Under the pieces are notes generated by a model. That model was not told the DNA's origin and ran no database searches. It was given only the letters and a program-made list of their open reading frames with translations. A DNA stretch of 31,416 nucleotides from JAGXFP01 sp039714535 (lineage in GTDB: Bacteria; Desulfobacterota; Desulfobulbia; Desulfobulbales; JAGXFP01). The DNA is taken from contig JBDLJC010000042.1 in NCBI GenBank assembly GCA_039714535.1, positions 1 through 31,416 on the forward strand. Direction: 5' to 3'. Positions within the stretch are counted from its first letter, which is position 1, and each line of letters starts with the position of its first letter. This document shows positions 25,007-31,416 of the stretch, piece by piece. A program made the position numbers and the translations under genes.

Positions 25007-25498
25007 ATGGCAAAAAAACTCAGAGAAAAAATTGACCGTTTATTACGGGATGGCAAGAGGAAGGAGCGGATATGGCAAAGTCTGCAGGGCTCGGAGAACC
25101 ATGAAGAACTTGTTTTTCAACTGAATGACCTGCCCACCTTAAAAAATCGGCAAACTTTTTTACTGCTGAATATGCCCTTGGCCGCAATACTGGTGATCAT
25201 GACCGGGATTAAGTTGTTTGCGGCGATCTCTATCGGCCAGGCCAACATGTACTTCTTCCTGTCACTGGTTGTACCGATTATCAACATCTACGTTTTAAAG
25301 AAGATCCTCCGTTTTCAACGCACCGGCTATCAATATCTATTTGTCCTTTCATTTCTCTCAGTGTTTCAACCGGAGAACCACAGATTTCTCGAAGTATCAC
25401 TGCTGGGGGTGATGTTGTTCTTATCAGGCTTTCTCTATCTGCGGATGTTCCCTAAAAAAGAACTTATCAAGCTGCCCCAAAAGGCCAAAAATGACTAA
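25007..25498 (+). CDS. Small integral membrane protein
   Basis: This is a 163-aa protein with a basic N-terminal stretch (KKLREKIDRLLRDGKRKER) and about four hydrophobic segments between residues 48 and 150 (for example MPLAAILVIMTGIKLFAAI, YFFLSLVVPIINIYVL, YLFVLSFLSVF, VSLLGVMLFLSGFLYL). I do not recognise the family. Its stop overlaps the next gene by 8 bp, so the two are translationally coupled. In many genomes DUF294 genes sit beside an acetate-type symporter and a small DUF4212 membrane subunit; this one differs in sequence and length, so that relation is not claimed. Confidence 0.75.
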   Translation: MAKKLREKIDRLLRDGKRKERIWQSLQGSENHEELVFQLNDLPTLKNRQTFLLLNMPLAAILVIMTGIKLFAAISIGQANMYFFLSLVVPIINIYVLKKILRFQRTGYQYLFVLSFLSVFQPENHRFLEVSLLGVMLFLSGFLYLRMFPKKELIKLPQKAKND

Positions 25499-27419
25499 CG
25501 CTGACCCTAACGCCGTTCCGGCCAATGTGGCCCTTGATTTCCTGGCCGGCATTCTGCCTTTTAAGGACCTTGACCGGGCAGATCTGCTCAAGCTCTCCAG
25601 AAAATGTACCATCGATTTTTTCCCGAAGGGGACTTTGATTTTCCGTCAGGGTGAAAGCGAGGTGTCACACTTTTACGTGATTCAACAGGGAGGGGTTAAA
25701 ACCTACCGAAGCGCCGCTGACAACGAAATTTCCCTCAAGGATTATCGGGGCAAGGGAGAATACTTCGGTGCCCTGCCGATCATTCAAGAAACCAAGGCCA
25801 ACCTGAACGTTGAAGCCATTGATGATACGTTCTGTTTCCTCTTTGAGAAACAGGCATTTTTAAACCTGCTCGAATCGAACCCCGCTGTTTCCCAATACTA
25901 CCTTCGCACCATGTCAGCGAAAATGGCAGGGATGGTCTACTCCCAGGTGCGCCAGCAGAAGATGATGCCGAGAACAGAGGGCGCCCTCTACCTCTTCAGC
26001 GCCCAGGTTGGCGATATCGCCAAGGGCAAACTCTTTCAGGCGTCAAGCAACGCCACGGTGCAGGAGGCGGCGGCCATTATGTCCAAAGAGACAATCGGTT
26101 CACTCCTGCTAACCGATAGCGACAATGAGATTATCGGGATCGTCACCGACAAGGACATCCGCAGTAAGGTGGTGGCCAAGGGCGTCGATCTCAATATCAA
26201 GGTTGCAGAGATCATGGCCTCACCGGTTCAGACGATTTCAAGTCAGGCTGTCTGTTTCGATGCCCTGCTTAAGATGATTAAAAACCGAATCCACCATCTG
26301 GCCGTTGAGCAAAACGGCCAGATAATCCGAATGATCACGACCCACGACATCATGGTCACCCAGGGCACCTCCCCTCTCTACCTGTTCCGCGAGATTCTGG
26401 CCCAGCGCAATATTGAAGGCCTATACCCCCTGGCCCAAAAGATCCCCCAGGTCGTGCGCTCCCTGATCGAAGAGGGGGCCAAGGCCAACAATATTACCAG
26501 AATGATCGCGGTTTTAAATGACCACGTTCTGGATCGTCTCCTCTCGCTACAACTTGAAAAATTCGGTGCAGCCCCATTGCCATGGGTCTGGCTGCTGATG
26601 GGGAGCGAAGGGCGTCGCGAACAGACCTTTAAGACCGACCAGGACAATGCCATAATCTATGCCGACACCGACGACGCGGCCCTGAAAGAGCAGGCAGAGG
26701 TATATTTCAAGGAGTTTGCCGCCAGTACCATCCAGCATCTGGTCAAATGCGGCTACCCTCTTTGCCCGGGTGAAATCATGGCCAGCAACCCCAAATGGCG
26801 CCAGCCCCTGTCGGTATGGAAGGGTTATTTCCAAAAATGGTGCCGCACCCCTACCCCGGAAAGCGTCCTGAACTCTCTGATCTTTTTCGACTTAAAGACC
26901 GGTTTCGGCTCCTCAGGCCTGGCAGAGGAGTTAAGGTCCGAGATAACCGCCACAGCCAAAAAATCCGACCTATTTCTCCTGTGGCTGGCTAAAAGCTGTC
27001 TGGCCTCACGACCGCCGCTGACTTTCTTTAAAAATTTCATTGTCGAAAAAGACGGCGAACATAAAAACACCTTCGACCTGAAAACCAAAGGTCTGGTCTT
27101 CATTGTCGATTTTGCCAGATTAATGTCCCTTAAACATGGCATCAGCGAAACCAACACCCTGGCCCGCCTCAACCTGCTGCGGGAAAACCAGTATCTGCCA
27201 TATGATCTCTGCAACGAGATCATCGAGGCTTACGAGTTTCTGATGCATCTGCGACTTATTCACCAGCTGCAAATGCTGGAGACTGAGCAGGACCCGGATA
27301 ACCACATCAACCCCAAAGACCTCTCCGACCTTGAACGTCAGACCCTGAAAGAGGCCTTTCTGGTGATCGGTCGGTTGCAAGAATTCCTCCATAAGGATTT
27401 TCATTTGACCGACCAATGA
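25491..27419 (+). CDS. cNMP-binding, CBS and DUF294 putative nucleotidyltransferase
   Basis: This 642-aa cytosolic protein joins three sensory/catalytic parts. A cyclic-nucleotide-binding beta-roll spans about 20-140 (FPKGTLIFRQGE, GEYFGALPII). A CBS pair spans about 175-290 (IGSLLLTDSDNEIIGIVTDKDIR). The DUF294 nucleotidyltransferase-like domain follows from about 310, with the signature GSEGRREQTFKTDQDNA at 371-387, and DUF294_C fills the rest. The aspartates of KTDQD are the expected metal ligands. Relatives are proposed to uridylylate or otherwise modify a partner under nucleotide control; the target is unknown. It overlaps the membrane gene by 8 bp and is followed after about 100 bp by a DEDDh exonuclease, a pairing known in other genomes. 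Confidence 0.9.
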   Translation: MTNADPNAVPANVALDFLAGILPFKDLDRADLLKLSRKCTIDFFPKGTLIFRQGESEVSHFYVIQQGGVKTYRSAADNEISLKDYRGKGEYFGALPIIQETKANLNVEAIDDTFCFLFEKQAFLNLLESNPAVSQYYLRTMSAKMAGMVYSQVRQQKMMPRTEGALYLFSAQVGDIAKGKLFQASSNATVQEAAAIMSKETIGSLLLTDSDNEIIGIVTDKDIRSKVVAKGVDLNIKVAEIMASPVQTISSQAVCFDALLKMIKNRIHHLAVEQNGQIIRMITTHDIMVTQGTSPLYLFREILAQRNIEGLYPLAQKIPQVVRSLIEEGAKANNITRMIAVLNDHVLDRLLSLQLEKFGAAPLPWVWLLMGSEGRREQTFKTDQDNAIIYADTDDAALKEQAEVYFKEFAASTIQHLVKCGYPLCPGEIMASNPKWRQPLSVWKGYFQKWCRTPTPESVLNSLIFFDLKTGFGSSGLAEELRSEITATAKKSDLFLLWLAKSCLASRPPLTFFKNFIVEKDGEHKNTFDLKTKGLVFIVDFARLMSLKHGISETNTLARLNLLRENQYLPYDLCNEIIEAYEFLMHLRLIHQLQMLETEQDPDNHINPKDLSDLERQTLKEAFLVIGRLQEFLHKDFHLTDQ

Positions 27420-27520
27420 TAAATAATCGGGGAAATTTTAAAAAGGTGAGCAACGTTTATCTCTTCATTGATTAAAACAAAGCAGCTTATCCATTAGCCC
27501 GTCAACTCCTAAGGATCAGT

Positions 27521-28243
27521 ATGGGTATTGCCAACCTGTTCGATTTTTTCAAGAAAGATACTGCGGAGGTCCACCCCTTGATCTCCCGCCACAAGCAGGC
27601 CTTCCGGAATTTCGAAAGGAACCTGCCCCTGCACGAATACGAGATGGTAGTTTTCGATACAGAACTAACCGGCCTTAATGTAAAGAAAGATGAAATAGTC
27701 GCCATCGGCGCGGTCAAAATCCGCAATCTCCAGATTCAATGTAGTGAAACTTTTTACGCCCTGGTCAAGCCAGAGGAGCAGTCCCATACCCCGAGTACCC
27801 TGGTCCATCGAATTACCCCCCAGGAATTAAATAGCGCCGAAAAACTCGAAGATATACTGCCCAAATTTTTGGAATTCTGCGGCGGCGCTGTTCAGATCGG
27901 CCACTACCTCCGCCTTGATCTCGAATTCTTCAACGCTGCCTCAAAAAGATTACTCGGCGACGTGGTAACAACCCCGTACCTTGACACCATGCGCTTGGCC
28001 ATGGCCTATAATGAAACAAAACACGGCCATTACTACGACCACAGCAATATCCATGGATCCTACACCCTGGACGCCCTGAGCAAAGAATTCGGCCTGCCGA
28101 TTTTTACTGCCCACAACGCCCTCCAGGACTCCCTCCAGACCGCTTACCTTTTTTTGTTCCTGGTCAAGAAAATGAGAGATTACGGCTTCAGGACCATGTA
28201 CGACTACCTGATGGCGGGCCGAAAATGGAAGATAATCCTTTAG
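27521..28243 (+). CDS. DnaQ-like DEDDh 3'-5' exonuclease
   Basis: This is a 240-aa exonuclease of the DNA polymerase III epsilon type. Exo I is VVFDTELTGL with Asp46 and Glu48, Exo II is GHYLRLDLEFF with Asp133, and Exo IIIe is HNALQDSLQTA with His198 and Asp203, so the DEDDh set is complete. A 40-residue N-terminal helical extension precedes the core. It lacks a polymerase-binding tail, so it is probably a stand-alone nuclease working with the DUF294 protein rather than the replicative proofreading subunit. AAGGA lies 5 nt before the ATG. Confidence 0.88.
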   Translation: MGIANLFDFFKKDTAEVHPLISRHKQAFRNFERNLPLHEYEMVVFDTELTGLNVKKDEIVAIGAVKIRNLQIQCSETFYALVKPEEQSHTPSTLVHRITPQELNSAEKLEDILPKFLEFCGGAVQIGHYLRLDLEFFNAASKRLLGDVVTTPYLDTMRLAMAYNETKHGHYYDHSNIHGSYTLDALSKEFGLPIFTAHNALQDSLQTAYLFLFLVKKMRDYGFRTMYDYLMAGRKWKIIL

Positions 28244-28364
28244 TCAAAAAAAACTCCTTCGGGCAGATCTTCGGGTCATCAAAAAAAATATAAGGCGCTA
28301 CACCAGGCCGATTTATCTGAACCTTGATTAAATAATTTGGAAACACAAAAACTGTAAAGCAGGC

Positions 28365-28392
28365 TTGACAAAATAAATAGGAGGAAGATAAT
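28365..28392 (+). promoter_or_regulatory. Sigma-70 promoter of the restriction-modification operon
   Basis: TTGACA (28365-28370) and GATAAT (28387-28392) are separated by 16 nt. Transcription would start near 28399, inside the palindrome that follows. An AGGAGG between the boxes precedes an ATG at 28393, but that start would lie upstream of the predicted transcript. Confidence 0.65.
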
Positions 28393-28394
28393 AT

Positions 28395-28414
28395 GGATAT
28401 ACAATTGTGTATCC
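28395..28414. promoter_or_regulatory. Palindromic operator over the transcription start
   Basis: GGATATACAA and TTGTGTATCC form a 20-bp palindrome with a single mismatched pair, starting 2 bp after the -10 box and ending 13 bp before the RHH-like gene. A protein bound here would block transcription, as expected for autorepression by the first gene product. Confidence 0.55.
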
Positions 28415-28427
28415 AAAAGGTGTGCTT

Positions 28428-28607
28428 ATGATCAAATCTTCCGCTCTTCGAATCAGAATAGAACCATCCCTTCACAAAGAATTTATTGAAACTTGTAAAA
28501 TGCAGGATCTTAAAGCTTCTCAAGTATTAAGAGAATTCATGAAGCATTACGTTGAAAGGAATGCTGGTGGAAAGCAAACTCAACTCTTTCCAAGAGGGGA
28601 AGTCTGA
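28428..28607 (+). CDS. Small RHH-like putative transcriptional regulator
   Basis: This is a 59-aa protein with the ribbon-helix-helix pattern: a short basic strand (SSALRIRIEP), then helix A (SLHKEFIETCKMQD), a turn (LKAS) and helix B (QVLREFMKHYVERN). The C-terminal tail is polar. RHH proteins bind palindromes as dimers, and a palindrome sits right upstream, so autoregulation of the operon (like a control protein) is likely. I chose the ATG at 28428 because AAAAGG lies 7 nt upstream. Its stop overlaps the methyltransferase start (TGATG). Confidence 0.75.
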   Translation: MIKSSALRIRIEPSLHKEFIETCKMQDLKASQVLREFMKHYVERNAGGKQTQLFPRGEV

Positions 28608-29761
28608 TGGATTCTAAACGATTCTCTTTTTACGAATTCTTTGCCGGGGGGGGTATGGTCCGCGCTGGATTGGGAGACATGTGGCAGTGTTTGCTTGCTA
28701 ACGATTTTGACCAGAAAAAAAGCGCAACTTATAAAATAAATTGGGGTGAAGAAGGGTTAAAGACAGCGGACGTGCGTACCCTTGGAGTTGATGACTTGCC
28801 AGAGCAAGCTGATCTGGCTTGGGCTTCGTTCCCGTGTCAAGACTTGTCGCTAGCTGGAGGAGGAGCAGGATTGAAGGGAGAACGATCTGGCACTTTTTGG
28901 CCTTTTTGGGAACTAATTAAAAATTTGAATAATAAAGACAGAGCTCCTTCCATTGTCGTTCTTGAAAATGTTTGTGGCGCATTAACTTCACATGGAGGAA
29001 GAGACTTTGCGGCGATTTGTACCGCTTTGAGTTGTGAAGAGTATCGATTCGGCCCTATGGTTATTGATGCAGCTTTGTTTGTACCACATTCTCGTCCTCG
29101 TCTTTTTATAGTAGCTGTACGCAAAGGATTGGAAATTCCTGATGAGTTGCTCAGTGATAAGCCAATTTCAATTTGGCATACTAAGGCTCTGAGAAATGCT
29201 TACAAAAAATTGGGGGCAGGTGTAAAGGGAGATTGGTTGAAACTACCTAAGCCAATCCAACGCAGCATGGGTCTAATCGATATTATCGAGGAAGAGCCTG
29301 ATAGTGTTGTATGGCATTCCCCAAAAGAAACCGATAAGCTTCTGGCAATGATGAGCGATGTTAATGCCGCAAAGGTAGAGGCTGCGAAGAAAATGGGGGG
29401 CAAAATAGTAGGCGCCATCTATAAAAGAACACGCAGGGATGAGTCGGGGCGAAAAGTGCAACGGGCTGAGATTCGTTTTGACGATATTGCAGGGTGCTTG
29501 AGAACACCTGCTGGTGGCTCCAGTCGCCAGTTCATAATGATGATAGAAGGAGATAGAGTCCGTTCAAGGTTAATTTCCAGTCGAGAAACGGCTAGGTTAA
29601 TGGGATTGCCGGAAGAGTATGTGTTGCCAAAAAAATATAACGAGGCATATCACCTTACCGGAGATGGAGTTGCAGTTCCTGTTGTTCGATATCTAGCCCA
29701 GCATCTTTTCGAACCTATCTTGAACCAGCAGGAACAGATTTCTTCAAAGGTAGCGGCATGA
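28607..29761 (+). CDS. C5 cytosine-specific DNA methyltransferase
   Basis: This is a 384-aa type II DNA methyltransferase. Motif I is FFAGGGM (11-17), motif IV is FPCQDLS with catalytic Cys77, motif VI is ENV (120-122), motif VIII is HSRPRLFIVA (161-170), motif IX includes SRETARLMGLPEEY and motif X is GDGVAVPVV. A target-recognition domain fits between VIII and IX (about 175-315). The recognition site cannot be read from sequence. It overlaps the regulator by 1 bp and the next gene by 4 bp. The operon is visibly more A+T-rich than the core genes, which suggests horizontal acquisition. Confidence 0.95.
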   Translation: MDSKRFSFYEFFAGGGMVRAGLGDMWQCLLANDFDQKKSATYKINWGEEGLKTADVRTLGVDDLPEQADLAWASFPCQDLSLAGGGAGLKGERSGTFWPFWELIKNLNNKDRAPSIVVLENVCGALTSHGGRDFAAICTALSCEEYRFGPMVIDAALFVPHSRPRLFIVAVRKGLEIPDELLSDKPISIWHTKALRNAYKKLGAGVKGDWLKLPKPIQRSMGLIDIIEEEPDSVVWHSPKETDKLLAMMSDVNAAKVEAAKKMGGKIVGAIYKRTRRDESGRKVQRAEIRFDDIAGCLRTPAGGSSRQFIMMIEGDRVRSRLISSRETARLMGLPEEYVLPKKYNEAYHLTGDGVAVPVVRYLAQHLFEPILNQQEQISSKVAA

Positions 29762-30615
29762 GCGTAATTCCCTGCAAGCAGAACAAAGAGCTTCGTAAGC
29801 AAATCCAAGAATTTGCTGAGGTTTTAAAAACAGAGGCTTATAAGTTAGGAACACATGGTCTTGATGAGGATGAATTCTACAATAGTGGTTTGTTTCGTGG
29901 CGCAATAGAGCGAATAAGGGGGCAATTCTCCGCAACAATGCGAGAGAAAAGAGAGTTTGTCAAACATATCTTGAACCATATGCAGGACAATGGATTCATT
30001 GGAGAGTGGGAATCTGCCGGAGAAGCAAACCGTCATGATTACTCTGTAATTCTTAAATCCGGGAAAACAGCTATTATCGAATTAAAGGGATGTCTTGATG
30101 GAAATAACACAAATATTTTTGAACGTCCTGATCACGCCAATGAATTTGTAATTTGGAGCGTATGCACTAATCCTGGGGCAGATCCTCGTCGTAACGCTTG
30201 GTCTGGTATTCATACTCGTTTAAGCGCCGAAATTATTTATCGAAAAGAGAAAGTGGACGGAGCGATTTTGTGGGATATGGTATGCGGCACAATTGGTAGA
30301 CCATGTCCTAAAATAAAAAATAAGGAGGAAAGACTAAGCAAAGTTGGGCCATTTAAGCTTGCTCCTCCATGCATCTATGTATTTCCTGGAACGATTCCAA
30401 GTCCTCGTAACAACCCACATCCTCCATCCCAATCTTTAAAGGAAGTTGAGATTTTGAAAGCCTTTCATGATTGCTTCAAAGGTCAATCTGAAGAAGTCTC
30501 TTACGTTGATTTCAAAGTTGATTATCGTGGGGCAGATCTTGTCAGAACGACAAGAGTTAAGCGAGGAGGGACTATTCAGCACGAATCAGGATTAACCGCA
30601 ATACAAAGGGCATAA
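29758..30615 (+). CDS. Putative type II restriction endonuclease (PD-(D/E)XK-like)
   Basis: This is a 285-aa protein of no family I can name. The sequence HDYSVILKSGKTAIIELKG gives Asp94, Glu108 and Lys110, spaced like the D-E-x-K catalytic core of restriction endonucleases. A helical N-terminal region (about 10-85) precedes the core; the C-terminal 130 residues could hold DNA-recognition parts and include a cysteine-proline stretch (GRPCPKI). Its place between a C5 methyltransferase and Vsr is the strongest argument for it being the cognate endonuclease. It overlaps the methyltransferase by 4 bp (ATGA) and vsr by 1 bp. Confidence 0.75.
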   Translation: MSVIPCKQNKELRKQIQEFAEVLKTEAYKLGTHGLDEDEFYNSGLFRGAIERIRGQFSATMREKREFVKHILNHMQDNGFIGEWESAGEANRHDYSVILKSGKTAIIELKGCLDGNNTNIFERPDHANEFVIWSVCTNPGADPRRNAWSGIHTRLSAEIIYRKEKVDGAILWDMVCGTIGRPCPKIKNKEERLSKVGPFKLAPPCIYVFPGTIPSPRNNPHPPSQSLKEVEILKAFHDCFKGQSEEVSYVDFKVDYRGADLVRTTRVKRGGTIQHESGLTAIQRA

Positions 30616-31019
30616 TGATCAAATGCTCTGAAAAACGTAGTAAGATTATGCGGGCTGTTAAGTCAAAAGATACCAGCCCTGAAATGATTGTTCGTAAACT
30701 CATTTTTTCATTAGGTTATCGTTATAGGCTTCACTATAAGAATCTCCCTGGGAAACCAGATATTGTTTTCCCTACCAGAAAGAAGGTTGTTTTTGTACAT
30801 GGCTGTTTTTGGCATAGCCATACGTGCAAAAGAGGAGATCGAATCCCGAAAGTAAACCGCGATTATTGGATTAGGAAAATTCAGTCGAACGCCATAAGGG
30901 ACAAAAAGAATGTTAAAAGCTTAGAAGAAAATGGGTGGAAAGTTATGGTGATTTGGGAGTGTGAGATCAAAGAAATTGAAAACATCAAAAACAAACTAAT
31001 TACATTCTTAGATGAATGA
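30615..31019 (+). CDS. vsr: Very short patch repair endonuclease Vsr
   Basis: This is a 134-aa Vsr-type nicking endonuclease, close to the E. coli enzyme's length. It nicks beside T:G mismatches that arise when 5-methylcytosine deaminates. PGKPDIVF carries the catalytic Asp49. VHGCFWHSHTC holds the zinc ligands Cys64, His69 and Cys71, and VIWECE the fourth, Cys116. The N-terminal MRAVKSKDTSPE segment is also typical. It overlaps the putative endonuclease by 1 bp (TAATG) and is probably made from the same mRNA, protecting the C5-methylated sites from mutation. Confidence 0.96.
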   Translation: MIKCSEKRSKIMRAVKSKDTSPEMIVRKLIFSLGYRYRLHYKNLPGKPDIVFPTRKKVVFVHGCFWHSHTCKRGDRIPKVNRDYWIRKIQSNAIRDKKNVKSLEENGWKVMVIWECEIKEIENIKNKLITFLDE

Positions 31020-31083
31020 TAATTCAAAGGCAGCGCCTCACTTCACCCGCCAATCGCTCTGCTCCTCAGTAGGGCCTGTTAAT

Positions 31084-31416
31084 TTAAAAACTGAGTTGTT
31101 GGCCCAGTTCCTTTTGCACACTATATCCAATTGATTTGTACCCACTTAACCTTTTTTCATACATTCTGGTTAACATCGGTATGCCGGAATCTACATAATC
31201 GAAAATCTGTACTTCTTTTTTCCCGTCGTATATGCGGTGGAGCCGACCGGCATACTGTTGCAAGGTCCCTCGCCATGATATTGGCAGGGCAAGAAAAAGA
31301 GTGTCCAGGCGAGCATCATCAAATCCCTCACCAATGTAACGGCCTGTGGCAACAATAACGCGCTCTTTGTTGTCGCCAATGTCGTCAAGGCTTTTGGCGA
31401 CTGCGACCCTCTGTTT
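31084..31416 (-). CDS. SF2 helicase, C-terminal part (runs off window edge)
   Basis: An open frame of 110 codons enters from the right edge and ends with TAA at 31084. It contains RVIVATGRYIGEGFDD, then LDTLFLALPISWRGTLQQ, then YAGRLHRIYDGKKEVQIFDY. These are the helicase motifs V and VI (GEGFD and QxxGRLHR) of superfamily 2, as in type I/III restriction subunits and related DEAD/DEAH proteins of defence islands. The tail LTRMYEKRLSGYKSIGYSV resembles the end of large helicases of this kind. The start and N-terminal domains lie outside the window. It is convergent with vsr, 64 bp away. The exact system is unknown. Confidence 0.85.
   Translation of the reverse strand, partial: KQRVAVAKSLDDIGDNKERVIVATGRYIGEGFDDARLDTLFLALPISWRGTLQQYAGRLHRIYDGKKEVQIFDYVDSGIPMLTRMYEKRLSGYKSIGYSVQKELGQQLSF

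Noticed and set aside
28393..28431. A 12-codon ORF with AGGAGG upstream, overlapping the RHH-like start by ATGA
   Set aside because: Its ribosome-binding site lies inside the predicted promoter (between the -35 and -10 boxes), so it would not be on the mRNA that starts near 28399.

Overview
The window reads as chromosomal DNA from a Gram-negative, pilus-bearing, redox-active bacterium, most plausibly a deltaproteobacterial (Desulfobacterota-type) lineage. The hints are a nine-heme c7-type cytochrome, a two-CW cysteine protein, an OFA-family transporter, a ferredoxin-nitroreductase fusion, a PilT-type ATPase, a TfpX/TfpZ-type pilin accessory protein, RmuC, MltA, several lipoproteins and a GGDEF regulator. 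The lineage is inferred from gene content alone; no rRNA or tRNA gene was found.

Layout. (1) 0.1-3.2 kb, minus strand: a secreted NlpC/P60-like protein, a SIMPL-domain protein and an M48 metalloprotease with a pseudopilin-like tail, probably one envelope operon. (2) 3.2-6.4 kb: a scarred region. A patatin-like lipoprotein with a small partner and a DEDD exonuclease lie among two gene stumps (an ATPase N-terminus and a DUF2779 C-terminus). Each stump is cut where a short GGGGACACAATAC-type repeat begins. (3) 6.4-11.1 kb: an accessory segment with a roughly 65-80 bp imperfect direct repeat at each side (6447 and 11077). It carries a four-gene plus-strand cassette: an unrecognised 207-aa protein, a glycine-rich repeat protein, a protein that may have an ABBA-prenyltransferase-like fold, and a class I SAM methyltransferase. 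An outer-membrane lipoprotein gene follows. This cassette is my main candidate for an undescribed system, a possible post-translationally modified polyglycine-type protein. (4) 11.2-24.5 kb: mostly core genes: nonaheme cytochrome, OFA transporter, two-CW protein, PilZ protein, pilin accessory protein, RmuC, nitroreductase, GGDEF protein plus lipoprotein, zinc-ribbon/receiver-like protein, PilT/PilU-type ATPase and MltA. (5) 25.0-28.2 kb: a membrane protein, a cNMP/CBS/DUF294 nucleotidyltransferase and a DEDDh exonuclease. (6) 28.4-31.0 kb: an A+T-richer restriction-modification island: a small RHH-like regulator with a promoter and an overlapping palindromic operator, a C5 DNA methyltransferase, a PD-(D/E)XK-like putative endonuclease and Vsr, all overlapping by 1-4 bp. 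The C-terminal end of an SF2 helicase runs off the right edge on the minus strand.

Starts were moved from the longest reading frame to an internal codon wherever a Shine-Dalgarno sequence, signal peptide or family N-terminus supported it; each case is stated in its entry.
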